In this document: positions 12,306-25,235 of the stretch, one piece after another
Layout: each line of letters begins with the position of its first letter
Numbering within the stretch: position 1 is the first letter of the stretch
Origin: Polytrichum commune
Lineage: Eukaryota; Streptophyta; Polytrichopsida; Polytrichales; Polytrichaceae
Length of the DNA: 64,000 nucleotides
Direction: 5' to 3'
Assembly (NCBI GenBank): GCA_950295325.1
Contig: OX485808.1
Location: forward strand, 17,938,527-18,002,526
Notes under the pieces: model-generated
The model's database searches: none
Told to the model about the DNA's origin: nothing
Seen by the model: the letters and a program-made list of their open reading frames with translations, nothing else
Translations under genes and position numbers: made by a program

Positions 12306-13204
12306 GGTCTGATTAAAAAAACGAGCCACTTAAGACCCACCTACCTCAGGTGAACAATCAAATAAATTAACCGAATTACACCCCCAAGACTTAACAACTT
12401 GTGCGATGTCAACAACAATGACCATGTCACCTTTGCAGAGGTTGGATGCTTGACATGTGTCACCAAGTAGAGGCTCTTGCTGGCCTAGGGCTCCTTAGGA
12501 GGTGTAAGCTTAAGTGTAGGGGAACTTTGCTGTGGGAACGTGGATCCCAAGTTGGTGGACTTTGGGGAACGTAGAGCCCATGTTGGCTTACCTAGCCATA
12601 TCATGCCATGGCTTAGGGCTACTTCACACATGAGACTGAGAGCCCACGACCATTACACATCAAGCACTCTCATTGGTGGAAAAGGCGGAGCTGGTCTAAG
12701 TTTGCTTCACACTACGCTTGAGGGACCAACGGAGTATGTTAATGCAAGATGGATGTAAAGTCTACATGGACTTCTACATGGCATCAAATGGATCGTGTCT
12801 CATGGTCACTTGGATTATTTTCAAAAACCACTGCTTGGAGGTAGGCCTAACACACAATCGGGAGACCATGGCCTTCGGAACACTCACGACCATTGATTTA
12901 TTCTATTTGATCATGTGGGAGGAACCGCATGCATAGAAATTCATGCAAATAGCATTTGGTTGAAGGCCCAGTCATATATGACTTCACACTACACTTGAGG
13001 GTCCGTGATCACACTACATGATTATGGAGGTGTGTTGAGACGGCCTTTGGACACTTTCTTTTGGGCTCTCACAATTTCATGGTAATGGCTCTTGGATTGT
13101 GTGTGAAGTGGCCCTTAACCAACGATCAACCCTAGCATGCAGATATCATGGCAAGCTTAGGTGGCCGCTGTCAAAACACACTAATTTAGGTGTCAACACG
13201 CTAA
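12306..13204. other. Non-coding interval
   Basis: No supported frame, repeat or TIR seen. The short frames in this stretch lack recognisable motifs. Confidence 0.35.
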
Positions 13205-13602
13205 TTTATGTGTCATTTTAGAATGACAAAGACAATTTCAAATGGCAAGTCACAAAAATTACAACCTCAATGTTAATGAAGATTTTGTAATGTTTTTGAC
13301 CTCCAAGTTAATTACATGCTTCATTGATGGTTTCACTTGTGGAATGAAATTCCGATCAATTGCTTCTTTACTAATTGGAAATGCACATATATGTATATAT
13401 TGGATTTCAAACCTTGAAGGTGATGTGCACACAATATGGGATTTGTAGTCAAGCACCCTTCAAGAATGCAAGGGCAATTTGTTTTTCATCGTTGGGCGGG
13501 GCTAGCAACAGTTTTCGGTCCGGTATAGACATTTCTCTGGAGGGTTGCCCCAGCCCGGTCCTGATACCCTGGAAAGTTTGTGAGGGGGTGTCTAACGTCC
13601 AC
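13205..13602 (-). mobile_element. Solo arm of the foldback Mutator-like family
   Basis: About 400 bp match the right arm and adjacent interior of the element at 10,811-11,711 (shared CAAGAATGCAAGGGCAA and AACGTCC...). The outer end faces right (about 13,602). No opposite arm is found nearby, so this is a half element or deletion remnant. Confidence 0.6.
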
Positions 13603-14594
13603 CTAGTTCAGCTGTGGGTTTGTGTGATCACCACCTACTTGGTAGTGGTCAATGGGTAATAATTAAATAACGGTTAACCCTCTAATGATCAGTGCAAAAT
13701 GGGAATGCGAGCCCAAACACAATATCAACTTTACCGATAAATATCGGATAAGTCTATTATTGTGGGGAAAAAGTGCTTACGAATTTCTTTATGTAGCAAT
13801 ATCCATGGGGATGTTGAAGGTATGGACAAAAATAACTTGTAGGCATTTAAGGATTAAGATGACTTATTGACCCAATGACCCTTGACAATGATCGGGTGAA
13901 GCGTAACGAGTACAATTAGCATGGCTTGGTGGAGAATGGAATGCACACCACTTGCAAGGAAAAATGAGTCTCAATCTTTCAAACTATTGGTTTGATGCCT
14001 TCATTGCCTATAGAGGGCTCCATAAGATATTCACAATGTGATTTGTGGTGGGTAAAGTGGTGATATGATGGTAGTGAATTAACAACATCTAATTGATCCA
14101 ACCCAACATCAACAAATTTTTACAAGAAGGAACGCGTCCATAGAAACAAATAGGACCTTTAGTCAACATACACTTTTTTTCTTCTTCCAAGATACGAATG
14201 TCTAGACATGTGATTTCTACAACGTCAAACAAATCGTGCCTAATGAAATTCAATATTCTCTTAGTCTACGTTCATAGTAGCTCAACACCCTCGTCTCACC
14301 TTGACATGTGTTGTGACGTTACATGACGGTCAAAGGCCACGCCCCATCCATTTGCACATCTTGGAGACAACAAAATTCATCTTTGCAAACAAGTTACAAA
14401 CAATTCATTCCCTGTGAGGTCACCTAACCTTATGTTTTTTGTACACACATCGTTAATTGGGTACATTATGGGAGACTATTATGTCAGTATTTGGGAATTT
14501 AAGTAACACTAATTTCATAAAGGATTGGTGTTTCAAGCGTTTATTGACACCTTACAAATACTTATAATTTTCTATTTACGGGTTTTTCTAGGGG
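13603..14594. other. Non-coding interval
   Basis: AT-rich; no supported coding frame, RNA gene or repeat recognised. Confidence 0.35.
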
Positions 14595-15090
14595 GGTGGA
14601 CTCTTCATACTACATAGAAACTAACATGAGTGTAAGAAGGGTATTATTTGAGGCATCAGCGTACATAGTATACATAAGGGAGAGGCATACTTTTTCTCTA
14701 GCGTGTACATCTAAAAAAGCTATTAATTTTTTTGAAGTAAAGGTTAATGTACAAACGGATAAATACATCTTTGCTTGTTTGATACAATCGTTGAGCTACA
14801 GGCTATGGGTGAAAAAATGTTGAATGACTTTGTCGTTGGCAGGTGAAAGTGGAATTTATGTATAACAGAGAGGCCTATTTAATTCATGATTTATAGTTTG
14901 TATATGTAGTGGAGGTGTTTATCACATTAAATTCAAGGGGCTAAAATAAATACACGAGTTCATTTTCTAGCATGCCATTAGTACGTATATGTATGTTTTC
15001 CTCTATAAACTTCTTGTACATAAGCTTAGGGGTTTAATTTCATAGTGACCCATCCACGTTGACATTTAGGTTTCCAATGAAGAGTCCACC
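14595..15090. mobile_element. Short TIR element, family 'GGTGGACTCTTCAT', copy 1
   Basis: The left end GGTGGACTCTTCAT and the right end ATGAAGAGTCCACC are exact reverse complements. Internal sequence is shared with the element at 15,445-16,148. Left-end sequences of the same family also occur at about 27,436 and 48,638. Non-coding. Confidence 0.6.
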
Positions 15091-15444
15091 CTGAGGGGGG
15101 GCTTTTACACCCCTTTTACATGACCTTATATAAATTCTATAAACCTAAAATGTGTTCCGCACACTATCCAACATTATTCTAAGTAGAATTTACCAACCAT
15201 TAAACTTGCATCCACCCAAAAATACAATCAACAACTTCTTAAAGCAAATACAAACTCTAATTTCAAATTTTCCATTCACAAAACAAATAAGATAGAGGAA
15301 TGCATTGAACCACACTATTCATAAACACAAGCCAAACTATGTATTAAGATTCAGAAATGGAACTGGATGCCAAACATGCATGATGTAGCTTTGTAATTCT
15401 AATTTGTTCAAAAACAAGGACTAGAACATCATACAATCCCCATA

Positions 15445-16148
15445 GGTTGGACTCTCCATGTCATTTACAAACTAATGTGAATGTAAGAAAGGGTGTTATT
15501 TAGGGCACTAATATACTTAGTATACATAAGGGAGAGGCAATATCTTTTCTCTAGTGTGTGCATATAAAAGAGGCTATTAAGAATTTTGCAGTAGGGGTAA
15601 ATGCACAAAAGGAGCCCCAAGCTTTAGAGGAAAAAAATGATAATGGATGTGCTAGTTTCATTCAATTCACGTCTTCATCCATTTGGTGTCATATGGTAAT
15701 AGTCTGTAATGACTACCATGTCCATTCTTGTTAGGGTTTACAATTGCGTTCTAGGAATTTTTGAATTGGAGGCTCTTGGAGCACTCGATGGCTCTCTGGA
15801 GTTTTGCTCTTTGAACTGTGGCTAACTTGTTGTGCTCTTGTCTTTGTTTGTTTGATGCAATCATTGAGTAACATGCTATGAATGAGAAAAAATGTTCAAT
15901 GACTTTCTCATTGGAAAGTTGAAGTGGATCTTACATATAATAAAGGTTTATTTAATTCAAGATTTATAATATGTGTATACAACAGAGGAATTTATTACAT
16001 TCAAATGAATTCATGAGTCCATTTTCTAGCATGCCATTAGTATGTATACACATGTTTTTTTTTCTTTATGGACTTCTTGTACGTAGGGGGTTTAATTTCA
16101 TAGTGACCCATGCACGTTGACATTTAGGTTTCCAATGAAGAGTCCACC
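15445..16148. mobile_element. Short TIR element, family 'GGTGGACTCTTCAT', copy 2
   Basis: The left end GGTTGGACTCTCCAT and right end ATGAAGAGTCCACC are inverted with a few mismatches. The right 110 bp are nearly identical to the right end of the copy at 14,595-15,090. The two copies lie 350 bp apart in the same orientation. Confidence 0.52.
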
Positions 16149-17619
16149 TCTTGGGATGCAATCCGGCTAGAACGTTTCAACATATAACAATTACGTTCAA
16201 GAAGTTATAATTTGGCATCCATATAATTTGTCCTCTAGCAATCAAAACTAAAATTATTCAACCATCAAGCATCCGTTCCACTGTACCTACCATAAAATAG
16301 AAATAAGTGTGTTGTGCATGTACACTACACTAAAAAAACAAAAAAATCAACCTAATGTTGTGGCATTTGTAGAGTGTTATATTGCATGTAAGTATGTTAT
16401 GGGCTTCTCATTGACATTATGTTACTTCAACGTCAGGTATAATAAAAAATCTAAATGAATAAACTGCACCCTATATTTCAACTCACATTGTTTGCTAGAA
16501 ACCTCCTTTGAGTGATATCATGTGATAAGGGGTGGCCCTAAAAACATACGCCCGAAAGACATGTGTTTAAAAGATTAAAATACATGCTCAAAATCTGTTA
16601 ACCATTCCAAGCTCAATTGTCAACATCATTTAGGGGGGTTATGGCTACTTGATCGTTTTATGGCTCCAACACTTTTAACTTTGACAAATCATCATAACAA
16701 TAGGAAAATCCTCAAAATATTCCGTAGAGTATTGCTAAAATCTTATTACCAAATGTGTAGATCCAAGAAAAATCCTATCCATAAAATCAAGTTAAGAATC
16801 ACAGCCAAGAGCCCAGAAAAATTATATATAAATAAGTAACCATTTAAGGCACATTCTACCTTATACGAACCGTGTTGCTCATCCAATGCTATCAATTTGT
16901 AGTTCTTCGCATACCAGTGCAGAAAGATGAGCTTGATTCTCTTGATTTACAATGGGACCATACCACACTCACTGATCAAGTGCTACCAATTTGTAGTTGT
17001 TTATTGGAAGCTCATACTGGGATGAGTTGCCATGCAATGATGTCATCTAGTTTATATTGCAAGGCAATTCTTAGTCAATTCGAACCTCGAGGCTCGATGT
17101 CTCCATTCGGCTGCTGATTAACAAGATTCATACCCTGTAGTCTGGATGCAGAGGAATTAGAGCATATAAGACCAGAATAGGTAAAAGTGATGGCAATAAA
17201 CTGAACAAAAACTAATTGTTGCTCCAACTTAACAATTCACTCATTCCCAGTTTTGGTTGCAAATACATCACCGACTGGATTGATATCTAGGAAGCCATGA
17301 GTTTTAATTTGCGTATGAGTTGGTAACACCAAGCGCATAAGTCGATGTCATCTCTGATGCTCAAGTGCAGAAAGACACATCCAGGCCAGGCGATTCATAT
17401 CTTGAATCTTGATGTGCAATACTCAATTACTGAAAGCTTAGTAAAAGTTTCAGGACTACTATAAATTCTATCCGAAACAGTTGACGGATGCATCGCCATT
17501 ATTGGGAGCAGTATACTATGGATGTGCACCTAGATGTGCATCCTAAAACTAATCGTTACAAATGCATCAATTTCTGCAAACAAGTGCAAATGTTTGTCCA
17601 GATTGCCTTCAATCTTCCC
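16149..17619. other. Non-coding interval before the segmental duplication
   Basis: No supported gene. A short motif (GCTA[TC]CAATTTGTAGTT) occurs twice near 16,887 and 16,982. The last 150 bp grade into the duplicated block. Confidence 0.35.
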
Positions 17620-18304
17620 ATCCAAAAAAGGCAAACACTGGATGTAAAATACGTGAGCTTTAAGAAAAAATCGCATTGGAAACCCAAACGACAAGGTTAT
17701 CTGCACACGAGCTCACGAAACTGACGAATCTTTGGTTATAACTTCCACATGATCAACATGTGCCCTCCCAACTCGTGCCCCTTCCTCCGCCGCCATAGCC
17801 ACTGCCCAAGCAAACTCCGTTGCAAAACCGCACCTATTCCTTGGTACTCAAAAGCCTGCTCAAAATCAACGCAACCTTCCAGACATGAAATAGTGGAACC
17901 GGGAACTTGAGTGAGCGATGTGGGTTCTATGCGGTAACTTTTCTCTTAATCGGACACCCATATTTGATTGGTTTGTGGTTCGGTGAGATCAAAAAACAAA
18001 CACCATAAAAGCACTTTTTCAAAGAGATTGGACTACGTCTTCAAAGTTTATTAACTTACTTCACACTCAATAGAGACCACAATTGGGAGGACCATATTTA
18101 TTACTTTTCAGTTACAGAATCAACAAACATGCATTTCCGACCATAACCTCAACTAGATAACCACAACTACATCATGAGAGATCCACTTGTTGCTGATGCT
18201 TCAGCGCAGATTTGGTAGTGCACCATAAGTTTCTTGTGTGAAACTAATCGGTCCAAGTCGGAGAACATGAAATACAAACCGAAGAACACCCACATACCTT
18301 AAGA

Positions 18305-20542
18305 TCAGGCCCTTGAATCCTGAGCCTGCAAACTCCCAATAGACTCGCTAGGAGCGGTGGAAATGTGGTCAGCGGTGAGTCCTTTTCGCTCCACTGTTAA
18401 GTTTACATGGTGGTATCTGAACCACTGATGGAGTTTATGGGCCTCCGGAAATCCCTCTGCCCAATTATTAATGTACAGAACCGCTGACGGAATCATGTGA
18501 AGAGATCTAGCGGGCACAACCCATTCCAGGACTTCAGAACTGAATGAATTGTGCACATGATGACGTCTCTGGAAGTGCTTGATGTATTCGTTGCAGATCG
18601 TGTCTTCCGGGTTTACATACAGATGAGGAACGTAGCCGATTTGAAGCAGCTTCTGGGAGTCTCTTTTCATGTTCTCTACGTTGGACGACTTGGCGATTTG
18701 GCTACCCTTCCTTGACAATGTTCCCAATATATTCGCACATACACTATACACCCTATCAGTACCTGCCCTTATGTTTAAGATGTTTTTCATGCCAAGAGTG
18801 TCGAGCAGTCTATTCCCTGTATCGCCCACACCGTTGAGGACACCCCGCATTGCTTTACTTGTCAGTCTACCAACGGTCAAGTAGGGGGGATTGAAGAGGT
18901 GGGGGTTGATCACAACACCGTCATCAATCGCAAGGGAACGAGTAGCAATAAGGGCGAATGCAGCTCCCAGCGAGTGCCCAGCAACCCATATATCGCGAGG
19001 GTTGTACTTACGAGTGATTGCCTGCAACAAACGCGTCACAGGCAACGCATCCTTTACATGCAAGACCTCACCAACAATCTTGATGTCGCTCCTTATGTCA
19101 TCAGAACAAGAGCGTATTGTACCTCGGATAGCGAACAAATACTTAGGCAGTCCCACAGGTATGAGCCGATCCTGGGGAGCCTGCACCGAATTGCAAAAAG
19201 AATCAGTCCGCATGGCACCCTTAAGAATCCTTGGACCAGAAACAATTAGCCGCTGCAAAGTAGGCTTCGGACGTAGAGAGTGACATGCAAACAGATTAGA
19301 GTGAGTAAATAACTGCAGTTTAAAAAAGGAAGACTGATATTCTAGGCTTCAAGGGACAGGGAGGAACTGCATTTTGGACAGTGCAAGAGATTTGTTTTTT
19401 GAAGGGTCGTTTACACTGGGGTGGTGGTGGATCTGGGGTTGTCACTGGCCGTGGTTATAATTTACTTACAATCTTCTTTTGTTCTACTTAAAAGATGGTA
19501 AATTCCAAAACCTCCTTTTACCCTCATCAACCCCACTACTCCGGATGCCTAAAACCTTTCGGGAGTAGTTAAAATTTTCCATTTTGTTGAAAATTAAAAT
19601 TTTCCATTTTGTGTTCGTGCTCATCTGGCATCATTAGGAAGCATGAAGACTAAGGTCCCGGGAGAAAGTTGAGGAAGGGAAGGGCCACATACATTCCCAC
19701 CCGAACTTGACCATGTAGATTGACGTCGGACACGTTCCCATTCCAACCTCGAAATCTCAACAGAAACGAGGTCGGCCTCGGTAAACCCCTCCAACCCTAA
19801 TAAAAAGCCATCTATTGTCATCCACTATTGAGATTTTGAGGCTGGGGTTGAGGTTGTGGAAATATAGATGATATCACGCCTACGCGTATGAAACATCGTG
19901 ACCAGTGCTCATAACCTGAGGATTGGTAGGAGGAACGGGAGGGAGCAGGAAGAGGATGACAGTTCGGCCGTCGCCGTGAAAGCTTGATCCTCTACAATGC
20001 AAGCGTGGACCTACAGGCTGCTTTTGGTGCGATTTGGCTCAAGAGTGGTGCGATCTACCCAAGGATGGGCCATCCTAATACCATTGGACAACACAAAATG
20101 GAAAATTTTAATTTTTCGGAGGAATAATGCAACTTCCAGGTACCTGACAGTCTGATCTTTTGAAGAGCAAAACGCGGACACATTGATCTTTAGATTGGCC
20201 ACGATCACTAACACTACGGCGGTCCTCATCCACCTCCTTGTATGCCCCAGCAAGGATGTCAAATCCAACAACCTCGTAACCCCAATACGTCCAATGGTCC
20301 TCGATATGTACAAAATATGGAACCCCCTCCTGCTGACAATTCTTGTAAATCCCTTCGATGATACACGATAGGACCTGCGAAACCTCTGGATCGTTCTTGA
20401 ATGCAATGCACTCTTTTGCGTCAAGAATGCGCTGGACAGTCTGGTTATCGTTCCGACGCCTTCCCAGGAATTTGCATAACTGTCCACCTACTCCAAGGGC
20501 AATGAGAAATGTGGCCATGATAATGGTTGTCAACAACAACAT
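18305..20542 (-). CDS. Alpha/beta-hydrolase (lipase class 3 fold, At4g10955-like), paralog 1
   Basis: Two exons: 20,144-20,542 and 18,305-19,252, spliced at CAG|GTACCT and TTTGCAG|CGG in phase 0, giving about 448 residues. ATG at 20,542 is chosen because exon 1 then equals the 399-nt exon of paralog 2; MATFL at 20,518 is an alternative. The N-terminus (MLLLTTIIMATFLIALGVGG) is hydrophobic and may anchor the protein in a membrane. Exon 2 has the FAIRGT strand, then the nucleophile elbow GHSLG (Ser about 227), the family motif LFNPPYLT, and a C-terminal IPSAVLYINNW...AHKLHQWF block. The family is often mislabelled GDSL esterase; its fold is that of class 3 lipases and its substrate is unknown. 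No frameshift or stop is seen within the exons. The gene lies in copy 1 of the segmental duplication. Confidence 0.78.
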
Positions 20543-21838
20543 CAAGTTCCACACGAGATTTGTGATGTTTCTGCAGTGACCAAGCACTTGGACAATGTCC
20601 AATATCGTCGAATTGAGCTCACTGTCAATGTCCTATGTGCAATGCTGCAAGCTCAATTCGACAATGTGACTGTCCTAATGTTGAATGTGGAATGAAAGCT
20701 TAATTTGACAATTTCATTTAAGCCTCATCAACAGACCTGAAGATCGCCCTCAAAAGATCGGCAAGTAGGATCGTGGTAATTGGGGCAGTGTCGTGGGAGA
20801 CGTTGGACATAGTCGGTAGAGATTCTAGTGTTTCCAAGTCCAACCGTTTACATTTTTGGTTTTTCTTTATTAATTTGAATCGGTATATTTATAAACGCCA
20901 CTAGGATGATCGATACACTGAGGGTGAATCCCATGTGGGCCGCTTGCCCTTATCAAATGTAGAGGGAATCTGGTGATGAAGGGTTCGTATGTGTCAACTA
21001 CATTAAATACCATATTTATTGTGACTTACTATTTGGAATTACACAATGCTATATTTATATACTGTATATCTCATATTTTATCAACAAAGGGTAAATTGAT
21101 AGTTTGGACATTATAGAGCATTGACAACTTTACTTGGTAAAATATTATTTCAATAGTAAAAAGATATAGCACCATGTAAATCCAACTAGTAAGTCACACT
21201 AAATATCATATTTGGTGTAGCTACTCCCATCTTCTCAAATCCGGGCTCACCTATTAATCTCCTCCTCCCTGTTACCAAGGATGAAGTTCTCTTGAGTCTT
21301 CAACCGCAAGCGAAGCTAAGTGGGTGAGGTGGAGTTTCTCTTGAACCCTTAAGGCGGAGCTCTTGCAATCTTCTAATTGTATGTTAGTTTCTTCTGATGC
21401 CGAAATTGCAGATTGTAGCGACGAGATTCTACAAAACAGGAACATAATTTTTTGGCAAAGTTACACAGCTCCTTTAGGAATCATGCAATGCTTTTATCCT
21501 TAATAAACAAAGATCACATTCACCACATTTACATTGAAACAACATGTTGTTGAATGTTGCTACTACAGCAGAAATGAAGCCCAAGGAGTGCATAACTACT
21601 AATTGGATCTACGTGCTACTTCTCGTAGAGCATCATCAATTTCAATGAAGACGGTAGTATACCCAGTTCAATTCCACACTCACTAATTGGTATGTTAGTG
21701 TTGTTTTCCAAAAGTCTCAAACTTGACATGGTTACATTATATCTCCAACTCAACCAATTTATCTATAACTAGCAGTTGGATCTCCATGTTCATTGAATTG
21801 GGGGGCAGATCAACATCCCTCGATGCCAAATGGTAGTA

Positions 21839-22167
21839 CACTATAAACTATGTAATATCGCGCTGGTGACAACCATAGTGCACGTGATATTAAGGAGTTT
21901 TGTAGTGCTAACATTGATGTGTGATAAAAAGAGAATTAGTGTAGTGTGTGAGATTATGGAATAACACAAAGTCAACATTGCAATAATGACAACGATGACA
22001 AGTGGTGCATGTGAACGTGTGGTTTGAATTCTCCGATGGTTGATTGTAATGTCAAAACCTATGATGTATGGGAAAGAAACGTGACAACGAGTGAGATTTA
22101 AACTGAGAACACGGGAGATAAGAGAAGGAGTGACGTTAGGCAGGTTGATATTACGGAGTTTAGAGTG
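21839..22167. mobile_element. TIR element of the 9,966-10,440 family, copy in duplication 1
   Basis: The left end CACTATAAACTATGTAATAT and right end TTACGGAGTTTAGAGTG are inverted with a few mismatches. It sits at the same place as 42,600-42,927 in copy 2, so it was present before the segmental duplication. Confidence 0.6.
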
Positions 22168-22461
22168 CAATTTAATGTATCTCAAGTATATATGTAGGCA
22201 CGAGGGAAGCTGGGGGGCATGATGGAGCCTGCCAGCAGGGAATGTGGGACAATGTTCAAGGATCCCAAAGTCCTCCCATGCAGTTAATGTGAGAATCTAC
22301 TCACTTATGGAGTACTGCTACTGCTGTAGCCGCTTTGCTATTATTGAATTGAAGGATACAATACATTACCTTGAACATAAGTCAAGTTGTCTGCACACTG
22401 ACTCTTCCGAGATATATATGGAACCTTTTGAAACTTGCAACACGACACTATTTTTAATGTA

Positions 22462-22838
22462 ACTAGTGCCCCGGGGGGTGCACTCCATTGTCAAGTTGAA
22501 CACCATGTGTGATAAAAGTGGGTCAAAATTTTATCAGTTTTTTATAAGGAGTAGATATATACGGTATCTATTACATAGTAAAAAATGGTAACCAAATTCG
22601 ATGATTTGTTGTTTTATAAAACATATCGTTTCTAACTAAAATGATGCAGAATTGAACTAAAAGCATTACTAGAAAAAATGAAGATGACTAAAAATATATT
22701 ATCAATGGTTATGTATATGTACAAAAGATATCATAATTTTAAAAATTATCTATGTCATATAATATAGGGTAGCAGACTTTTATCACACATGGTTATGAAA
22801 CATAAGGGGGTGTGATCGCCATGAGAATTTGTGTGGCT
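22462..22838. mobile_element. Mutator-like MITE inserted only in copy 1
   Basis: This stretch interrupts the match between copy 1 (22,460 / 22,840) and copy 2 (46,195). It is similar to 43,246-43,658, which has a clear 10-bp target duplication. Inverted sub-repeats ACCATGTGTGATAAAAGT and its complement lie near the two ends (22,502 and 22,780). Confidence 0.55.
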
Positions 22839-24079
22839 TACCATTTAGAGTTACGTGTTGCTATAACGTTTTCCTAACATCATCATTTTTTATCATAGTC
22901 TTCGGTGTGCGTACTAATTGCTTATGTTATTTGGGGAAAGAAGAATGATACTCTCGGTAAAATATTATAGCAATGGGGCGCAAGCATGGTCAAGTAAACA
23001 ACTCCATCCCTCCATAGATTTAAGTGAACATGATTCCAAATTATATACTAAATTTTTAAATTTTTAAAGGAAAAAATCATAAGGATTTGACAAACACATT
23101 GATTTACAAAGCCAAGTAATTTATGTTGACAAAAAATAATTTCAAGAAAAGTCTACGTTCTTAAGAAGATAATGCAAGTAGATATATTGAACATGAACTA
23201 ATCTAAAATCAGTTTAAATTCTGATAAGATTATATTTAATTGATGTTTTCCCACAGTTTTTTGTAATTTTGAGGAATATGAAAAAAAACAACAACTTCAA
23301 AATATTTGAGGTCGTGAAATCTTTGTCCAAAACTAGATTTAGCCATTACCTTTTCAGCAATACTTTTAACGATAAGTTCTAAAGATCTCATCTTCATATT
23401 CTATATTTGAGCACCTAACACAACAATAGAGGGCAAAATTAAAAATATCCAATTTAAACAAAAAATTGCTGTACTTTAGGCATTTGACCATAAAATTTAT
23501 GGTTTTAATATACCAGAGCATTTATTTTGTATACTTGACCGTGCATTCTCCGAGTGATAACCCACACTAACTAGACAAAATAGTCTAGTTATGTATATTC
23601 AAATATGTTATTAAATGACATAATTTGGTAGTCACGTGAAATATTTTGTACTTCTACTCAAAATCTACTTCTAGAGATAGCATATATTATGCCCAAGATC
23701 ATGGCCGGGGATTCGTGGCACTCATGTATTCTCATTAGTGAGAATTCATTCATCTTTGCGGATGAGATGAACCACTTTATCCCAATCTCGCTAGAGCCAC
23801 CACACGAGCGGCAGGAAGTTCCTCATCATTGACGACGACTAGGCACGGAGATTCGGCGAGAGAGGGCGGGAGAGAGCGGGAGAGGACAGTCTCGGCGGGC
23901 CAGGGGGTGGCCACCACCGAATTCCATGGGTTTCCAGTGGGAATCCCCTGGTAGTTCGGATGGCCTAAATTCTTGGACACGTCATCACGCCTCCCCTCAT
24001 AATGTTGCTTGTGTGGTAAGCGGCAAGGCTGCTCGGCCAATCAGGGCCACCGGTTCATGGAAGTTGCCAGTGGTGTGGC

Positions 24080-24630
24080 AAGGGCCAAGTTCCATGTGCC
24101 GGTCCTGGTCCGTTTTTTTCAAAATAAATGGGTGGGCCGGTGAAAAGAGGGTGGTGCCATGTGCCCATCCTTCTCACCCAAGGACCGGTGCCCCCCATGG
24201 ATGGGTGTCCCACATTTTGTGTTATGCAAGAACGGGTGCCAAAGGACCGGCGGTCCTAACGGTAACGTGAAGGACATGTGCCGGTTAGAAAGCTCCGGTG
24301 ACCGGATCGTCCGGTCACCTAGGGTACACCCTTGGATACTAAAGGCCACTTTGTTCTTCTAGTCCCTTCTTTTGAGGGTACTCCTAGGGAACATGTATTT
24401 TATGATGTTTTTAGAATCTAGGCGACCTTCATTGCCGGTGACCTTCATAAAGTGTCATGTCTTATCACTCACCAAATTTAGTTAGAAAGTGGGAAATCGA
24501 AAAAAACCGGCACCCCACATAGAAGTACCCCTCCATAAAATGGGTGACATCACCCATTTTTTGGATGATGTCACCCGTTTCTCACCCATTTAAAAAACGG
24601 ACCGGGACCGGCACATGGAACTTGGCCCTT
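24080..24630. mobile_element. MITE with GGGCC-type inverted ends
   Basis: The left end AAGGGCCAAGTTCCATGTGC is repeated in reverse complement at the right end. The match runs about 39 bp with one mismatch and then continues after a short gap. The GGGCC start resembles PIF/Harbinger ends, but no convincing TWA target duplication is visible (CAA left, TTA right). An internal hairpin, arms GGTGACCGGA, lies near 24,296-24,318. Confidence 0.55.
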
Positions 24631-24842
24631 AGACACTTCCATACATCGTCGGCTCCTTGTCTCAAGGGTTTCAAAAATACCAAGTTTAAGTAGTTTTAAA
24701 AATCCTCTTATGATCTAATACTTAAGGCATCAATATAAAGGGATATAGACATAAAATAATGCCTCATATAGAAGCAAGTGGGGGCATCATGTGTTGCCAA
24801 CCTATCACTATTAATCCGGTTATTTTAAAGAAAAATTAATAT

Positions 24843-25235
24843 GGGCGGACGTTAAATACCCCCTCACGAACTTTCGGAAGTATCAAATCCGGGTTGGGGC
24901 AACCCTTAGAAATTTTCTAAACCCGACCAAAAATTGTTGCCCATCCCGCCCAACTTCAAAAAAAAACATTGCCCTTGCATTCTTGAAGGCCGCTTGACTA
25001 CAAATCCCATATTGAATGCACTTCACCTTCAAGGTCTAAAATCCAATGTATATGTGCACTTCCAATTAGCAAATAAGCAATTGATTGGGATTTCATTCCG
25101 GAAGTGAAACCATCAATGAAGCACGTAATTAACTTGGAGGTCAAAAACACTACAAAATCCTCATTAACATTGAGGTTATAATTTTGTGACTTACCATTTA
25201 AAATTATATGTCATTCTAATGATAGATTAGTGCAA
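24843..25235 (+). mobile_element. Solo arm of the foldback Mutator-like family
   Basis: It starts GGGCGGACGTTAAATACCCC and follows the left arm of the 10,811-11,711 element, including TTGCCCTTGCATTCTTGAAG. The outer end faces left. It aligns end to end with the arm at 13,205-13,602 in the opposite orientation. No partner arm is adjacent. Confidence 0.6.

Noticed and set aside
16872-17117. 81-residue plus-strand frame
   Set aside because: It contains a short internal repeat, has no recognisable domain and shows no splice or promoter support.
18669-19283. Plus-strand frames over the hydrolase exon
   Set aside because: Antisense shadows of hydrolase paralog 1, with no motif of their own.
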